Positions 10,094 to 19,017 of a stretch of DNA of 64,000 nt are shown here, piece by piece (position 1 is the first letter of the stretch; every line of letters starts with the position of its first letter). The stretch is from JBBQLG01 sp964251665. Lineage in GTDB: Bacteria > Bacteroidota > Bacteroidia > Cytophagales > Spirosomataceae. Below the pieces are notes generated by a model. The model was not told the DNA's origin. It did no database searches and saw only the letters and a program-made list of their open reading frames with translations. The position numbers were made by a program, and so were the translations under genes. The stretch is taken from contig CAXUKO010000007.1 in NCBI GenBank assembly GCA_964251665.1, forward strand, positions 1-64,000. Reading direction: 5' to 3'.

Positions 10094-10596
10094 TAGGCAG
10101 GATAAAGCAAGTGGCTGGCAGGAATCGTGACGTCGATATCAATATAATGGCCTTCCAGGTTAACGTTGGCCAGCATCCCGATCGGGAATATCCGTTCGGC
10201 GGGTTCGATGCTCAATTCATAGCTTTCTCCCAGCTCTTCAATCTCTTCCTGGCTTTCTTCAGCCTTGATTTCGATCTGACCCAGGATGTTCAGGAGCAGT
10301 TTCATCGTCTGATCACGGGTGACCAAGCCAGCGTGGGCGCCCACGTCGAGCGGCTTTTCGGCCACGGTCAGTGAGCAATAGAATGTCAGGCTTTCAACCC
10401 CGGAGCCGTTGTTTTTACGAACCGCTTCAGCGACCTGGAAAAAGGCAGTCGTGCCTTTATAGTCGTTGTCATAGTAGGCCGAAATCTCATCGACCGCTTT
10501 TTCTCCGTTAGAGAGTGGCAGAAAGTGAGCAATAAACGGGGTGTTATTGACGATTTCTTCAAAGAAATTGGTCAGACTCAGCAGATCCGTAATCAT
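10093..10596 (-). CDS. Unknown phage structural-region protein
   Basis: A 167-residue acidic protein beginning MITDLLSLTNFFEEIVN. I chose this start because the longer reading frame would run deep into the upstream gene, while this ATG lies 1 nt past that gene's stop (TGATATG). It contains an acidic helical stretch (KAEESQEEIEELGESYELS). Position between a 281-aa gene and the tail protein suggests tail-tube or tail-completion function, but no family is recognised. Confidence 0.6.
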   Translation of the reverse strand: MITDLLSLTNFFEEIVNNTPFIAHFLPLSNGEKAVDEISAYYDNDYKGTTAFFQVAEAVRKNNGSGVESLTFYCSLTVAEKPLDVGAHAGLVTRDQTMKLLLNILGQIEIKAEESQEEIEELGESYELSIEPAERIFPIGMLANVNLEGHYIDIDVTIPASHLLYPA

Positions 10597-10597
10597 A

Positions 10598-11443
10598 TCA
10601 GTGTTGGTTTTGCCCCTCCTGGGTTTTGGCATCTTCAGCATCGAGCATATCGTCGAGCATGGTGGCAAACAGTAAGTGGGCAGGAGTTTGACAAACCTTG
10701 TCGAAATCACCCAGATAGCCCTGTTTAGCCACATTCTTAAGCAGCATGACCCATCCGCGTCCGTCGCCATAGCGGGGTTGTTTATCAGCCCCGAACAACT
10801 CACCGTATTCGGTCAGGAACGCATTGTTCATCCGCTCGAAGTAATCCAGCACGAGTAGCTTCATGGGCAAGTCGAGTCTGGCCAGCTTTTTCGCGTGCTC
10901 GATCATCCGGGCCTCGTTGAATGGTTCGCGCACGTCGCCGTTCCAGTTTGCCGACTTCTGGAACTTGCGCCAGTCGGTCCGACGTGGCCGGCACAGCGTG
11001 GCCACCAACCGGTCCAGTGCGGACGGATCGGGTTCGTCCGGATTGGCAAAGGCCAGGTACGCTATGTTGGCATACGACAACTCCACGGCGGATGTATCGG
11101 CGAACTCATTGGCAGGCAGGTGGTAGGTAAGACCACCGGCGGCAATCGTGTCGATAGGCGGTTTACCGGTTGGCGTGGTTTTGAAGAGCCAGGCACATTG
11201 CTGCCGCAGCTGCCCCCACTGCCAGTGCGCCAGTTGCAGAGCAGCCCAGTTTTTTGGGCTCATACCCAGCCATACCCGGCAGGCTGCTGCTTCGTTTTCG
11301 ATGGTATCATACGACCCATTGGCTGATAGCCGGGGACACATGATGAGTTGGCGGTACTGCTCCGGGGTCAGTTCGCTCCAGGTTTCGGCAACCTGGTATT
11401 TCTTACGGCCGGCCGGCGATCCGGCGAGTTCAATGGTTTTCAT
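10598..11443 (-). CDS. Unknown phage protein, tail-assembly region
   Basis: A 281-residue protein starting MKTIELAGSPAGRKKYQVAE. The longer open frame to 11659 is rejected because it covers the membrane-protein gene at 11430-11684 and has an odd composition there. The start overlaps that gene by 14 nt. The sequence is helical with many Trp and Leu (AALQLAHWQWGQLRQQCAWL) and ends in an acidic tail. Similar-sized genes precede tail genes in related prophages. No catalytic motif is seen. Confidence 0.6.
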   Translation of the reverse strand: MKTIELAGSPAGRKKYQVAETWSELTPEQYRQLIMCPRLSANGSYDTIENEAAACRVWLGMSPKNWAALQLAHWQWGQLRQQCAWLFKTTPTGKPPIDTIAAGGLTYHLPANEFADTSAVELSYANIAYLAFANPDEPDPSALDRLVATLCRPRRTDWRKFQKSANWNGDVREPFNEARMIEHAKKLARLDLPMKLLVLDYFERMNNAFLTEYGELFGADKQPRYGDGRGWVMLLKNVAKQGYLGDFDKVCQTPAHLLFATMLDDMLDAEDAKTQEGQNQH

Positions 11444-11684
11444 GAGGTTTTTGGGGGGTTGTGGTGGGTCTGGGTGGTATGGTGTGTTGTCCTTCCTGAC
11501 AGGGCTTATCCATACCAAATTCCCTGCGCATTTCTTCGCGTACCTCCAGTCGGTGCAGGCGACGCTCAAGGTCCTGGATCTTTTCCAGTTTCTTTTGGAA
11601 GAACTGCCAAATGAAAGCGGCCAGACCCATTGATAGGGCCTGGCCAGCCAGCGTAGCAATCAAATTTGTCAGGTTTTGCGACAT
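11430..11684 (-). CDS. Small membrane protein, holin-like candidate
   Basis: An 84-residue protein with one N-terminal hydrophobic segment (LIATLAGQALSMGLAAFIWQ), a charged coiled coil (KKLEKIQDLERRLHRLEVRE) and a Pro-rich tail. Its layout fits a small phage holin or an envelope-anchored accessory. It lies directly next to the glucosaminidase and CHAP-type lysis genes, and its ATG shares base 11684 with the stop of the glucosaminidase frame. Holin identity is inference. Confidence 0.5.
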   Translation of the reverse strand: MSQNLTNLIATLAGQALSMGLAAFIWQFFQKKLEKIQDLERRLHRLEVREEMRREFGMDKPCQEGQHTIPPRPTTTPQKPHENH

Positions 11685-12781
11685 CAGGCCAATGGTTTGA
11701 TCTTTCTCAAGTTTTGAAAAGCCAAATCTAAACGACCTCGATACACCGGGTTAGGACAGAACCGCCGACAGATATGATCGACGTAAGCTTGCTGGGTGTA
11801 CAGGCCGTGCTTCCGAATTACGTAGGCTTCGTACATTTTGTAATCGGCCATACTATCCCACTCGTTGTCATACACTGCGTAGCCTGACGCATCACAACGC
11901 ACATACAGACTGAGCCACGGATGCCTCCGGGATGCCGTACCACGGTTAATCTTCAGGGCAAACAGATTATGATTCTGCATAATCCGCGCGCGGGGTGCCC
12001 AATAACCGGTTTCGACCGCGCTGATGGCCCAGGCCACATCGGGATAGGTGTAGGCTAACCGGTCAATCAGTCGCCAGTACTTTAGATTAATTTGAACCTG
12101 ACCACTATATACAACACGACGGCGCCCCGCCATATCCAGTTTTCCCGTCTGGCTGCGCGCCATTTCTTCTGGTAGTCGGCGGCTTCCTGATTCGACACGC
12201 TGCCGGCGTTGCTGGCCTTCTGCTGTTGATGGTTGATTGTCGATATCAGGTTGTTCTGCCGGGCGATTACTCCCTTTTGCTGGGTCAACAGGGTATCCTG
12301 GGATTGGACTAAGCCGGTTAGGTATATCAGGGTTTCCCGGTCCTTGAGGACCTGACGCGCCCCGGCCTCGGTTAGCAGAATTGGTTTTGACGGTCCGCCG
12401 CGCGGAACCAGCCGGGCGGGTGTTGGCAGGCTGTCCGACGGTGTTGTACAGGCTGTCGAGTTCGTGCTGAAGGCCATCAGCAGACAGGCTGTCAATATGC
12501 CGATAACGAGCCCGACGTTTTTTGTCAAGCTTCCCCAATCGTGCTTCGTGGGCCTGTTGGTAGGTGAACAGATCATAATTGATTTTGCCCTGTTGGTACA
12601 GGTTTTTGTAGTACGTGGTCGAGTCCAGCGCCCAACCGTTGATTACCGGGGCATGCAGTCGGTTCCAGACCAGGTGAGCGTTCAGGCCCAGGCTGACCAC
12701 TATGCACAGCAGCTGCGCGAAAATGACGGCACCGATTACCCAGGCCGGCCACTCCAGTATGCGGGTAAAGATTTGCTTCAT
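11684..12781 (-). CDS. Membrane-anchored frame ending in a glucosaminidase-like domain
   Basis: A single 365-codon frame. Residues 11-34 are a transmembrane segment (WVIGAVIFAQLLCIVVSLGL) followed by a helical stalk to about residue 130. Residues about 130-218 are low-complexity R/P/S/G-rich sequence. Residues about 228-365 resemble glucosaminidase-type endolysins: AISAVETGYW with a candidate catalytic Glu, then NHNLFALK, and a C-terminal motif with YDNEWDSMADYKMYEAYVIR. The low-complexity part coincides with another good frame (12082-12576). An alternative is therefore two genes, a short membrane protein and a roughly 150-aa lysin starting near 12155-12125, in one frame by chance or as a fusion. 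Confidence 0.65.
   Translation of the reverse strand: MKQIFTRILEWPAWVIGAVIFAQLLCIVVSLGLNAHLVWNRLHAPVINGWALDSTTYYKNLYQQGKINYDLFTYQQAHEARLGKLDKKRRARYRHIDSLSADGLQHELDSLYNTVGQPANTRPAGSARRTVKTNSANRGRGASGPQGPGNPDIPNRLSPIPGYPVDPAKGSNRPAEQPDIDNQPSTAEGQQRRQRVESGSRRLPEEMARSQTGKLDMAGRRRVVYSGQVQINLKYWRLIDRLAYTYPDVAWAISAVETGYWAPRARIMQNHNLFALKINRGTASRRHPWLSLYVRCDASGYAVYDNEWDSMADYKMYEAYVIRKHGLYTQQAYVDHICRRFCPNPVYRGRLDLAFQNLRKIKPLA
12082..12576 (-). CDS. Nested spanin-like protein (alternative frame)
   Basis: A 164-codon frame inside the glucosaminidase frame. It encodes an N-terminal hydrophobic segment containing a lipobox-like LTAC (VIGILTACLLMAFST), then a heptad-like coil (QSQDTLLTQQKGVIARQNN), and a C-terminal hydrophobic stretch (ENWIWRGAVVLYIVV). 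This is the architecture of lysis accessory (Rz/Rz1-like) proteins. In a sampled stretch (12181-12240) third-position G/C is clearly higher in this frame than in the overlapping one, which supports coding here. The exact start is uncertain. Confidence 0.55.
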   Translation of the reverse strand: MICSPTNRPTKHDWGSLTKNVGLVIGILTACLLMAFSTNSTACTTPSDSLPTPARLVPRGGPSKPILLTEAGARQVLKDRETLIYLTGLVQSQDTLLTQQKGVIARQNNLISTINHQQQKASNAGSVSNQEAADYQKKWRAARRENWIWRGAVVLYIVVRFKLI

Positions 12782-13245
12782 CAGGATTCAGGGATAAACC
12801 GCACGACGTTCCGCACATAGCTTTTGGGTCGAGGGATGTTGATATAAACACCGTGGATTGAATTGCCAGCAGTCGTGTTGCCACCACTGGCGTAGAAGAT
12901 GCGGATGCGGGGGTCAAGCGGCCATTGGCTGACAAATTCGACATGGCTCCAGGTTCGATACGTGACCAGATCACCAGCCAGCACACGGCCGGTTACCACC
13001 CTGTTTTTCTTCATCGCATCGAAGGAGGCTACGGCCGCCAGATTTGCCCCCTTTGGCGTTTGGACACCGCACTTTTTCAGCACCCAGCCAACGAATGCAC
13101 CACACCAGGGTTTGGCACTGGCCGCTACCCGCTCAGGATGAGCCCAGCCGATAGCCCGGAAATAGACGTCGATCTGCGGATGATCATTCCGGTTGGTCTT
13201 TTCCTTCACGTAGAGCTGGCTGGTAGCGGTTTCCAGCAGGCACAT
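12781..13245 (-). CDS. CHAP/NlpC-type endolysin
   Basis: A 154-residue peptidoglycan hydrolase or amidase. The active-site Cys sits in KPWCGAFVGWVLKKCG and the partner His in WSHVEFV, as in CHAP-family cysteine amidases. The preceding LYVKEKTNRNDHPQID is typical of the family. I chose the ATG at 13245. The longer frame to 13434 would overlap the upstream membrane gene by 168 nt and its apparent signal peptide is an out-of-frame echo of that gene. It has no secretion signal of its own, so it needs a holin. Confidence 0.8.
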   Translation of the reverse strand: MCLLETATSQLYVKEKTNRNDHPQIDVYFRAIGWAHPERVAASAKPWCGAFVGWVLKKCGVQTPKGANLAAVASFDAMKKNRVVTGRVLAGDLVTYRTWSHVEFVSQWPLDPRIRIFYASGGNTTAGNSIHGVYINIPRPKSYVRNVVRFIPES

Positions 13246-13265
13246 TCGCTTTTTATTCAGCGAGT

Positions 13266-14063
13266 CTATGCGTACATCGCCTGGTAGTAGCTGGCAAAAA
13301 GATGCATGAACGTGTAGAACAAGCCAAGCAAGGCCAGCAATACGGCCCAGGCGGGAGCCTCGTTGAGTAACGTGTCGAGCGAACGCTCGGAATCGATTCG
13401 ATTGTGCCATATACGATATAGTTGAGGGAAACAAACTCGGATGAAGAAGACCGATACTAGGAACGTCAGAAAGGTCAGGGTGAAGGATAGCAGCGCGCGC
13501 AGTGGAGCGTTGTTCATCATACTCTGACCCATCGAGTTGCCCGGATCACTGGCCAGGGGGGCACCAAAAAAGTACGTCAGCCCCACAAACAGCAGAAACA
13601 GCCCAATGACCATCACAATGGCCTTGTTCGTGGACAGCAGCTGAAAGGACCGGGGAGCATCATCGGTGCTGATCGAAGGCACATTCAGATTTAATTCCGC
13701 TGCGAGTTGGGCCGCTTCGCGCTCAGCCAGTTTCGAGCGACGGAAGTAGTCCTTCGTTTTTTCGTGGTCGGTCGATTCTTTGGCGATTTCGGCATAGTCA
13801 GCGGCATCGTCCATCTTCTGGCGCCATTCGCTGAGTTTACCCTGACGGACGGCTTCAGCGGCCTTCTGCGCTTTATCAGCCAGTTCGGCCCGGCGCTCCT
13901 TAAGCTGTTCTTCAGCAGCGGCCAATTCAGTTTCTTCCGCAGAGACCTCCAGTAGCAGATCGGCGGCCGGGCTGGTTTCAGGTTCGGATTTTTGCACGGT
14001 GAACGTGCTTCGGGGTGCTTCGGTACGAGCGACCATGTCTTTGATTTTATCGTTAGGTTTCAT
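13266..14063 (-). CDS. Three-TM phage membrane protein with coiled-coil N-terminus
   Basis: A 265-residue protein. Residues 40-125 are a charged Ala/Glu coiled coil (EETELAAAEEQLKERRAELA). Three hydrophobic segments follow: IVMVIGLFLLFVGLTYFF, LLSFTLTFLTFLVSVFF and AVLLALLGLFYTFMHLF. It sits beside the CHAP endolysin, so a holin or lysis-regulator role is plausible, though it is large for a holin. A virion inner-membrane channel component is an alternative. No family is recognised. Confidence 0.6.
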   Translation of the reverse strand: MKPNDKIKDMVARTEAPRSTFTVQKSEPETSPAADLLLEVSAEETELAAAEEQLKERRAELADKAQKAAEAVRQGKLSEWRQKMDDAADYAEIAKESTDHEKTKDYFRRSKLAEREAAQLAAELNLNVPSISTDDAPRSFQLLSTNKAIVMVIGLFLLFVGLTYFFGAPLASDPGNSMGQSMMNNAPLRALLSFTLTFLTFLVSVFFIRVCFPQLYRIWHNRIDSERSLDTLLNEAPAWAVLLALLGLFYTFMHLFASYYQAMYA

Positions 14064-14075
14064 AAAAAATAGAGG

Positions 14076-15074
14076 TTAGTGCATACGAAAAATGCCTTTG
14101 TAGCCCGAATTATCAGGTAATTCGTTGGGCCCCTTAGCGGTGAAACGGTCGCTGTTTTTATACAGCGGGTACTGATCAGCGTTGGCCGTTAGAAATGCTT
14201 TCAACGTGGTCAGGCTGGCAGCTGCTTCGGTATCGGCCCGGCGCTGGGCCTGCTCCAGTTCGCGGGGGGCAACAGCCTTCTGGTTGTAAATACCGTCGAA
14301 ATCGGACAGTACGCGCAGACTGCCACCCGATGTCTGCACCACATTGAGGTAGTACAGCGCTTTGGCGTACCCTACGGTAGCCGTTGCCTGGCACACTTTA
14401 TCGAGCAGCCGTTTATCCTCAGGCGTAATCGAACCAGTGCCAGTCGTGATGGCTTTGAGAGCGTCGAATTGAGCCGCACCGATCAGGGGCAGCACGTCGT
14501 TGCGCTCAGCCAGATCCAAATACGGTTTGAGCGTCAGGAACAGCCGGTAACTGCCTGCTGCCTGGGGCAGGTAGTGCGTAAGCCCGGTGGCCGAGTAAAC
14601 AAACAGCTTTTTTGAGGTGGTATAAGCCTCCGATTGCCGCCATGTGGGGTAGTTGGGCGCAAATTCGTGGAGGAACATCAGGGCTCTTTCCAAGGCATTG
14701 GCGGCATTTTCTGCCGATTCCCGCTGCCGTTTATCCAGCACACCCATGCGCACCGGCGTGGTCTTATCAGTACCCTGCTCCTGCAAGCCGAAATCGCCAT
14801 CGGTACCCAGCGAAAAGGGCAGGTATTTGGCATAGGTGTAGAAAGCCAGCGCGCGCTGCAGCTGTTGAATCAGCAATTTATTGGCAGGGCTCAGCGCTAC
14901 CGGATTGGCGTTGTACTGGCTATCCAGTTCGGCCAGCATCTCCCGGCCAATAGCGGGTAAGATGTATTCATCTTCAGCCAGTTGAATATACGGCTGGATA
15001 AATGCCAGCGTCGATGCCTGACTAATGGCCCGGCCCAGGTATAACTTTAACGAGTCGATGGAATTGAGAATCAT
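14076..15074 (-). CDS. DUF6712-like phage head/connector protein
   Basis: A 332-residue protein overlapping the portal gene by 4 nt. It contains two internal copies of one helical unit: IQPYIQLAEDEYILPAIGRE near residue 25 and LKPYLDLAERNDVLPLIGAA near residue 183. This duplicated pattern is typical of the Bacteroidota phage DUF6712 family, placed between portal and tail genes and probably a head-tail connector. Assignment is by sequence pattern and synteny. Confidence 0.65.
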   Translation of the reverse strand: MILNSIDSLKLYLGRAISQASTLAFIQPYIQLAEDEYILPAIGREMLAELDSQYNANPVALSPANKLLIQQLQRALAFYTYAKYLPFSLGTDGDFGLQEQGTDKTTPVRMGVLDKRQRESAENAANALERALMFLHEFAPNYPTWRQSEAYTTSKKLFVYSATGLTHYLPQAAGSYRLFLTLKPYLDLAERNDVLPLIGAAQFDALKAITTGTGSITPEDKRLLDKVCQATATVGYAKALYYLNVVQTSGGSLRVLSDFDGIYNQKAVAPRELEQAQRRADTEAAASLTTLKAFLTANADQYPLYKNSDRFTAKGPNELPDNSGYKGIFRMH

Positions 15075-16414
15075 TTGCCAGCAGGTTTAGCGGTGGTCGT
15101 TTCCTTCTTGGGATCAGTCGGGGGCGGGGTGCTCTTGCCTGCCGTGTTGCCGGTGGACGTGGTTTTGCTGCTGGAGCCTGACTTTTCCTTGTCGAGCGTC
15201 TCCAGTAAGATGTTTTTGAAGCCGAAAAACACGTCATCCGGCAAGCCCAATTCCTTTTTAATGACCCGGTTGAAGTAGCTTTCCACCGCCTGCCGTTCGC
15301 GGGGTGTCCGGTAAAACTGCTGATACTCGGCCGACACGCGCAGTTCGGAGCCAGAGCCGCCCAGCATCTTGCCGTCGGATACACCGGCGAGTCCCGAAAG
15401 AATGCCTGACGCATTAGCGAACGCTGTCACGGCCATCTGATAGAGTTCGGTGTACTCTTTACCGGTCAGGCTGCTGGGAATGGTCTCAAACTCAATGTAG
15501 GGTTGCATTTTCCCATCAGAGCCAATGCTGCACTCGTCGAAGATTACCCGCCGTTTACCTTCGCCACCAAACAGAATATCATCGACCTGTTTGTAGAATT
15601 TATCCCGGAAGGCATCTTTCGTTTCGTCGGTTTCCCCGCCGAATTTGTCAATGAAGGCATCGGCAACCCGGCATATTTTGTTGGCATTGTACTCGGTATC
15701 GAGACCATTATTGTGGAAATCAGGCACCCGGTTAGCCAGTCTGATCCATTTGGCAGCTGCCCACCAGATACTGAAGCCATAGTAGAACTGACCGGTCTGC
15801 TGGCGTTTGAGCTGGTAAATGGTTTCCGGGGCATCCTTGGTTTCTTCCGTCCAGGCCGGTACCGCTACCGCGTTTTTGGGTCGGCTCCAGTCGGGAGCCA
15901 AGAGCCAGGTATCCACAAAACCTTTAGTCGCTTCCACCGCCCGGACGGTCAGACTATCCCGTAGCGTGATCAGCAGCTTGCCGGTATCGCGGCTGTGATT
16001 AATGAACGCATTGCCCGACTCGACGAAGTAGGTCAGTATACCGTTGCCCAGGGCCTGCAAATCGTTGTTATCATCGAACGCCTTGGTTTTTTCGTCGCTG
16101 TAGGGCGTCATTACCAGGTCTTTTCCGTCGATGCTGTGCCTGAACCAACCCACACCTGAGCCATACAGAAAGTCGATTCGGGTCTGAACCAGGTTCATCA
16201 CGTCGCCATTGGTCCGATACAGGTCGATCATTTCATTGGGCAGCAGGTTGTTCGAGCCCCAGGGATAGATTTTGTAGGTAACCTCCCCTACTCTGACCGA
16301 GCGTTTAACGGTGCCTTTAACGCTGTTGGCATCCTGATTACCTTCAGGATAGAAGACCGCAGCAGCTGGTTGGCTATTGGTCAGGAATGCAGCGGTACCG
16401 AGTTTTGTAATCAT
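15071..16414 (-). CDS. Phage portal protein
   Basis: A 447-residue portal protein forming the DNA entry/exit ring at the capsid vertex. It begins with an extended arm (YKIYPWGSNNLLPNEMIDLY), followed by the segment that binds the next subunit (MNLVQTRIDFLYGSG). A helical clip/stem region lies in the middle, and a C-terminal helix (QFYRTPRERQAVESYFNRVI) precedes a disordered Ser/Thr/Pro/Lys tail from about residue 412. Overlaps with both neighbours are a few bases or less, consistent with one operon downstream of the terminase. Confidence 0.88.
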   Translation of the reverse strand: MITKLGTAAFLTNSQPAAAVFYPEGNQDANSVKGTVKRSVRVGEVTYKIYPWGSNNLLPNEMIDLYRTNGDVMNLVQTRIDFLYGSGVGWFRHSIDGKDLVMTPYSDEKTKAFDDNNDLQALGNGILTYFVESGNAFINHSRDTGKLLITLRDSLTVRAVEATKGFVDTWLLAPDWSRPKNAVAVPAWTEETKDAPETIYQLKRQQTGQFYYGFSIWWAAAKWIRLANRVPDFHNNGLDTEYNANKICRVADAFIDKFGGETDETKDAFRDKFYKQVDDILFGGEGKRRVIFDECSIGSDGKMQPYIEFETIPSSLTGKEYTELYQMAVTAFANASGILSGLAGVSDGKMLGGSGSELRVSAEYQQFYRTPRERQAVESYFNRVIKKELGLPDDVFFGFKNILLETLDKEKSGSSSKTTSTGNTAGKSTPPPTDPKKETTTAKPAGK

Positions 16415-16713
16415 TAGAAGCGGTGGTCAATGAGTTTGCCGTTGAATGATACCAGGAGTGGGATATGCAGCTCGAACGCCCGTTCGCCAGCATCTACCAG
16501 GTGTAGCTTTCCGGCCTGACGATTCTCGACTTTGATGCTGGTCAGGTCCTTTTTCTCAACCGGCTTTTCACCGGATCGACGTCGAACCCGCCGTTTCTCG
16601 CCAAAACTGCCGTCGGCTTTCCGATAGGTAAAATCCATGTCCGGTGAGTGGCCACTGGTGCCGCTTGCCCGGTATTCGTGAATGACCTGAGAGAGATAAA
16701 TGCCGAATCCCAT
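16414..16713 (-). CDS. Small basic protein upstream of portal
   Basis: A 99-residue, strongly basic protein (EKRRVRRRSGEKPVEKKD in the middle) whose stop shares one base with the portal ATG. The C-terminal part (LHIPLLVSFNGKLIDHRF) looks beta-rich. It is the first gene after a GTCCTA element located 44 nt upstream of its ATG. It may be a head-assembly or DNA-binding accessory. No family is recognised. Confidence 0.55.
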   Translation of the reverse strand: MGFGIYLSQVIHEYRASGTSGHSPDMDFTYRKADGSFGEKRRVRRRSGEKPVEKKDLTSIKVENRQAGKLHLVDAGERAFELHIPLLVSFNGKLIDHRF

Positions 16714-16965
16714 CCTGTTTTTTTGGACAATATTCGACTTTGGGCATCCGGGTCGGTAGGACGAAACTTTTTAGGGGCTGTTTTCCGGGCTTTTCCGGTC
16801 AGTTAGCCGCCAATGAAATTCATAATCAATGAATTGGGTCCGGGCGGGGGGCATTTTATTCCGGTGTACTAAGAGAAGACTGCCCGCACTATAGCGGAAT
16901 CGGCGACCGCCAAATCACAAAAAATGAATATATGCCGACCACTTGGGGGCGGTCGGCATGCATGG
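16714..16965 (-). promoter_or_regulatory. 252-bp intergenic region with terminator and GTCCTA element
   Basis: No credible gene is seen. On the minus strand the terminase transcript meets a hairpin (arms ATGCCGACC 16932-16940 and GGTCGGCAT 16951-16959) followed by a T-run (A-run 16919-16924 on the plus strand). About 160 nt later the element GTCCTA (TAGGAC at 16757-16762 on plus) lies 44 nt before the next gene. This looks like the end of one late unit and the start of another. Confidence 0.6.
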
Positions 16966-18525
16966 TTAGCGAATCACGATGCCACCGGTGCGGATGCCGT
17001 TGTGTGCAACGTATTTTGAGAATTTCTTAAATAGAATGTAATCGAAGCCATCACTTAAGTGCGTGGCGTATTCCTGAGGTAAGGCTTTGTCACGTTCAGA
17101 GAGCTTGATCTTTTCGTAGGTAGTGCCGTCGATGGGCGCGTTCTGGAGGGAGATGAGTAGCGGCTTGCAAGTCGATTCATTGATGCGAATCTTGGGCAAT
17201 CGAACATTCGTCTCCTGAAGCAATGAATTAATGACGCGATACCGGACATGATAGGCTGGGTACGAGTCCTGTACTTTATCCACAACAGTCCAACCTTTCG
17301 CTGTCAAGGCTGCTTTAATGAGTTGGAAGTATGTCTTGTTGCGTCCAGCGTCACGCTTGTTGGCTCCATTGTCGCCATAGATGTTTATAACCTTTTTACG
17401 ATGGGTAGCATACTTGGCTAAGAAGTCAGCACATAGCTTTTCGACAAGGGATTCAGTAGCCTCCTTAACATACATCGCATCAATAAAGCGGTACTCTGAA
17501 GTATGGTCCTGTGCAATGAGCATGGACGTAAATTCAGCGTTAAAATCCCAGCTGGAATCAAGGGGCTTATTGGGGTCGTAGTCCGTACGCTGGTGTACGT
17601 AGAGCCGTTTTACATCATCAAATTCGTACCCATAGCCCTGTGAGTAGGTGTGCTTACTGGCATCCAGGCTGTGGTAAAAGCCGTTTTTAACCCTTGTCAA
17701 ACGGTGATTCAGAATCTCGATATTGAACGTCAACTCATCCCCGCAGGCCTCGCGCTGATCTTCGATAAACGAACCTGGCAAAAAGGCCAGATTATCGTAG
17801 GCGGTAGACTCCAGGAAGTAGTACTTACTGGCGTTAGCTTTCTGAAGCTCCTCCGTTTTATAGACCCATTGCCCCTGGGGGAGCCAGGGAGCAGACGTAA
17901 AATCAGCAATCAGCCAGTGTAGGGGGTGATTGAAATTCCTGCGTCCGGGACGGGGATCTTTATAAACGTGCTTGTTGGCCCGGACCGTTGGCCGCAGTAC
18001 CTTGTTGTAAAACGGCTCTTTAATGGTCGCCGACTCGTCGATAAACAACTGGTCGAAGTTGGCACCACGTATGGTTTCCTCCCGATCAGCAGATACGAAC
18101 TGCACAGTATAGCCATTAGCGAATACCAGGCAGTTATCATAGGTTCTGACTGTATTGAGGGCCTGCTTCCAGTGCTCCGGGGGCCGGTGGTTAATGACGT
18201 AATGCCCAAAGCCGGTTTTTGAGTTGTACTCATACAAGCCATGCTCCTCGAAGACAGCGTTCGATTGAGACAGGATAATGTCCTGAACCTGCCGGTAGGT
18301 CAGACCGGCTAACCCTGCTTTCGCCCTGGGGAGCTGGAAGGCCGATTCAGCCAACAGGTGAATCAGCGTTCTGGACTTCCCCGAACCCCTACCCCCCTGA
18401 AATGTCGCCCGAAAACCACCCTGGTAGGCAATATCATCCTTCATAAAATCCGCCTGGTTACTGGTAGCGGCCTGGTGAAATTCGAGTTGCTTGGCGTTGA
18501 GTTGAATAATGGCCTCCTTATTCAT
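16966..18525 (-). CDS. Terminase large subunit
   Basis: A 519-residue packaging motor. Walker A is GGRGSGKS near residue 44 and Walker B is FDQLFIDESA near residue 163. The nuclease half carries Asp-centred motifs SSWDFNAEFTSMLIA near 330 and IYGDNGANKRD near 390, consistent with the RNase H-fold metal site. It overlaps the small-subunit gene by 8 nt. A hairpin terminator follows its stop. Length and motif order fit the family. Confidence 0.92.
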   Translation of the reverse strand: MNKEAIIQLNAKQLEFHQAATSNQADFMKDDIAYQGGFRATFQGGRGSGKSRTLIHLLAESAFQLPRAKAGLAGLTYRQVQDIILSQSNAVFEEHGLYEYNSKTGFGHYVINHRPPEHWKQALNTVRTYDNCLVFANGYTVQFVSADREETIRGANFDQLFIDESATIKEPFYNKVLRPTVRANKHVYKDPRPGRRNFNHPLHWLIADFTSAPWLPQGQWVYKTEELQKANASKYYFLESTAYDNLAFLPGSFIEDQREACGDELTFNIEILNHRLTRVKNGFYHSLDASKHTYSQGYGYEFDDVKRLYVHQRTDYDPNKPLDSSWDFNAEFTSMLIAQDHTSEYRFIDAMYVKEATESLVEKLCADFLAKYATHRKKVINIYGDNGANKRDAGRNKTYFQLIKAALTAKGWTVVDKVQDSYPAYHVRYRVINSLLQETNVRLPKIRINESTCKPLLISLQNAPIDGTTYEKIKLSERDKALPQEYATHLSDGFDYILFKKFSKYVAHNGIRTGGIVIR

Positions 18526-19015
18526 TCGGCTGGCCCTCCGAACCGTAATTATTCACAACCACGTTGTTTTGCACGTACTTGGCCACCCGCGCCGGCATCA
18601 GCTCATCAGGGGTCAGGGGTGACTGTTCATCATGCACTTTGGAGAGTTTGGCAATCTCCCGAGTCGCAGCAATGATGGCATCGGCATTCTTTTCCTTCAC
18701 CGCAATCGACATGGCCACGTACAGACCTTCAATCAGCACTTTTCGGGTGCCCTCCCGGTCGATATCCTCCACCTTGCCGTACAGTTTAGAGGATTCAGCC
18801 ATTAGCTGGTAAGCCTGGGAGTAGCGCAGGTTGTATTCCTGCATCAGCATACTGACCACCTGTTGCGGGGAAAACAGCTTACACCGCCAGCCGAAGCATT
18901 TTCGGTATTTCTCCAGCGTTTCCAACTCCGATGGCTTAAGCGGGGTGCGGTGCAGTAAATGATCTCGAAACTTGTCGAGCTTGTCTGAGGCTTTGGGGCT
19001 GAGTTCAGTTGACAT
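18518..19015 (-). CDS. Terminase small subunit (putative)
   Basis: A 165-residue protein directly upstream of and overlapping the large subunit, the usual place for the DNA-recognition subunit. An N-terminal helical region contains an HTH-like stretch (LFSPQQVVSMLMQEYNLRYS), followed by helices for oligomerisation and an Asn-rich tail. The longer frame begins inside the hairpin at 19024-19051, so I start at MSTELSPK (19015). Confidence 0.75.
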   Translation of the reverse strand: MSTELSPKASDKLDKFRDHLLHRTPLKPSELETLEKYRKCFGWRCKLFSPQQVVSMLMQEYNLRYSQAYQLMAESSKLYGKVEDIDREGTRKVLIEGLYVAMSIAVKEKNADAIIAATREIAKLSKVHDEQSPLTPDELMPARVAKYVQNNVVVNNYGSEGQPNE

Positions 19016-19017
19016 AC

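Noticed and set aside
12781..13434. Longer CHAP lysin with N-terminal signal peptide
   Set aside because: The hydrophobic leader comes from reading the membrane protein gene in another frame; the ATG at 13245 follows that gene's stop.
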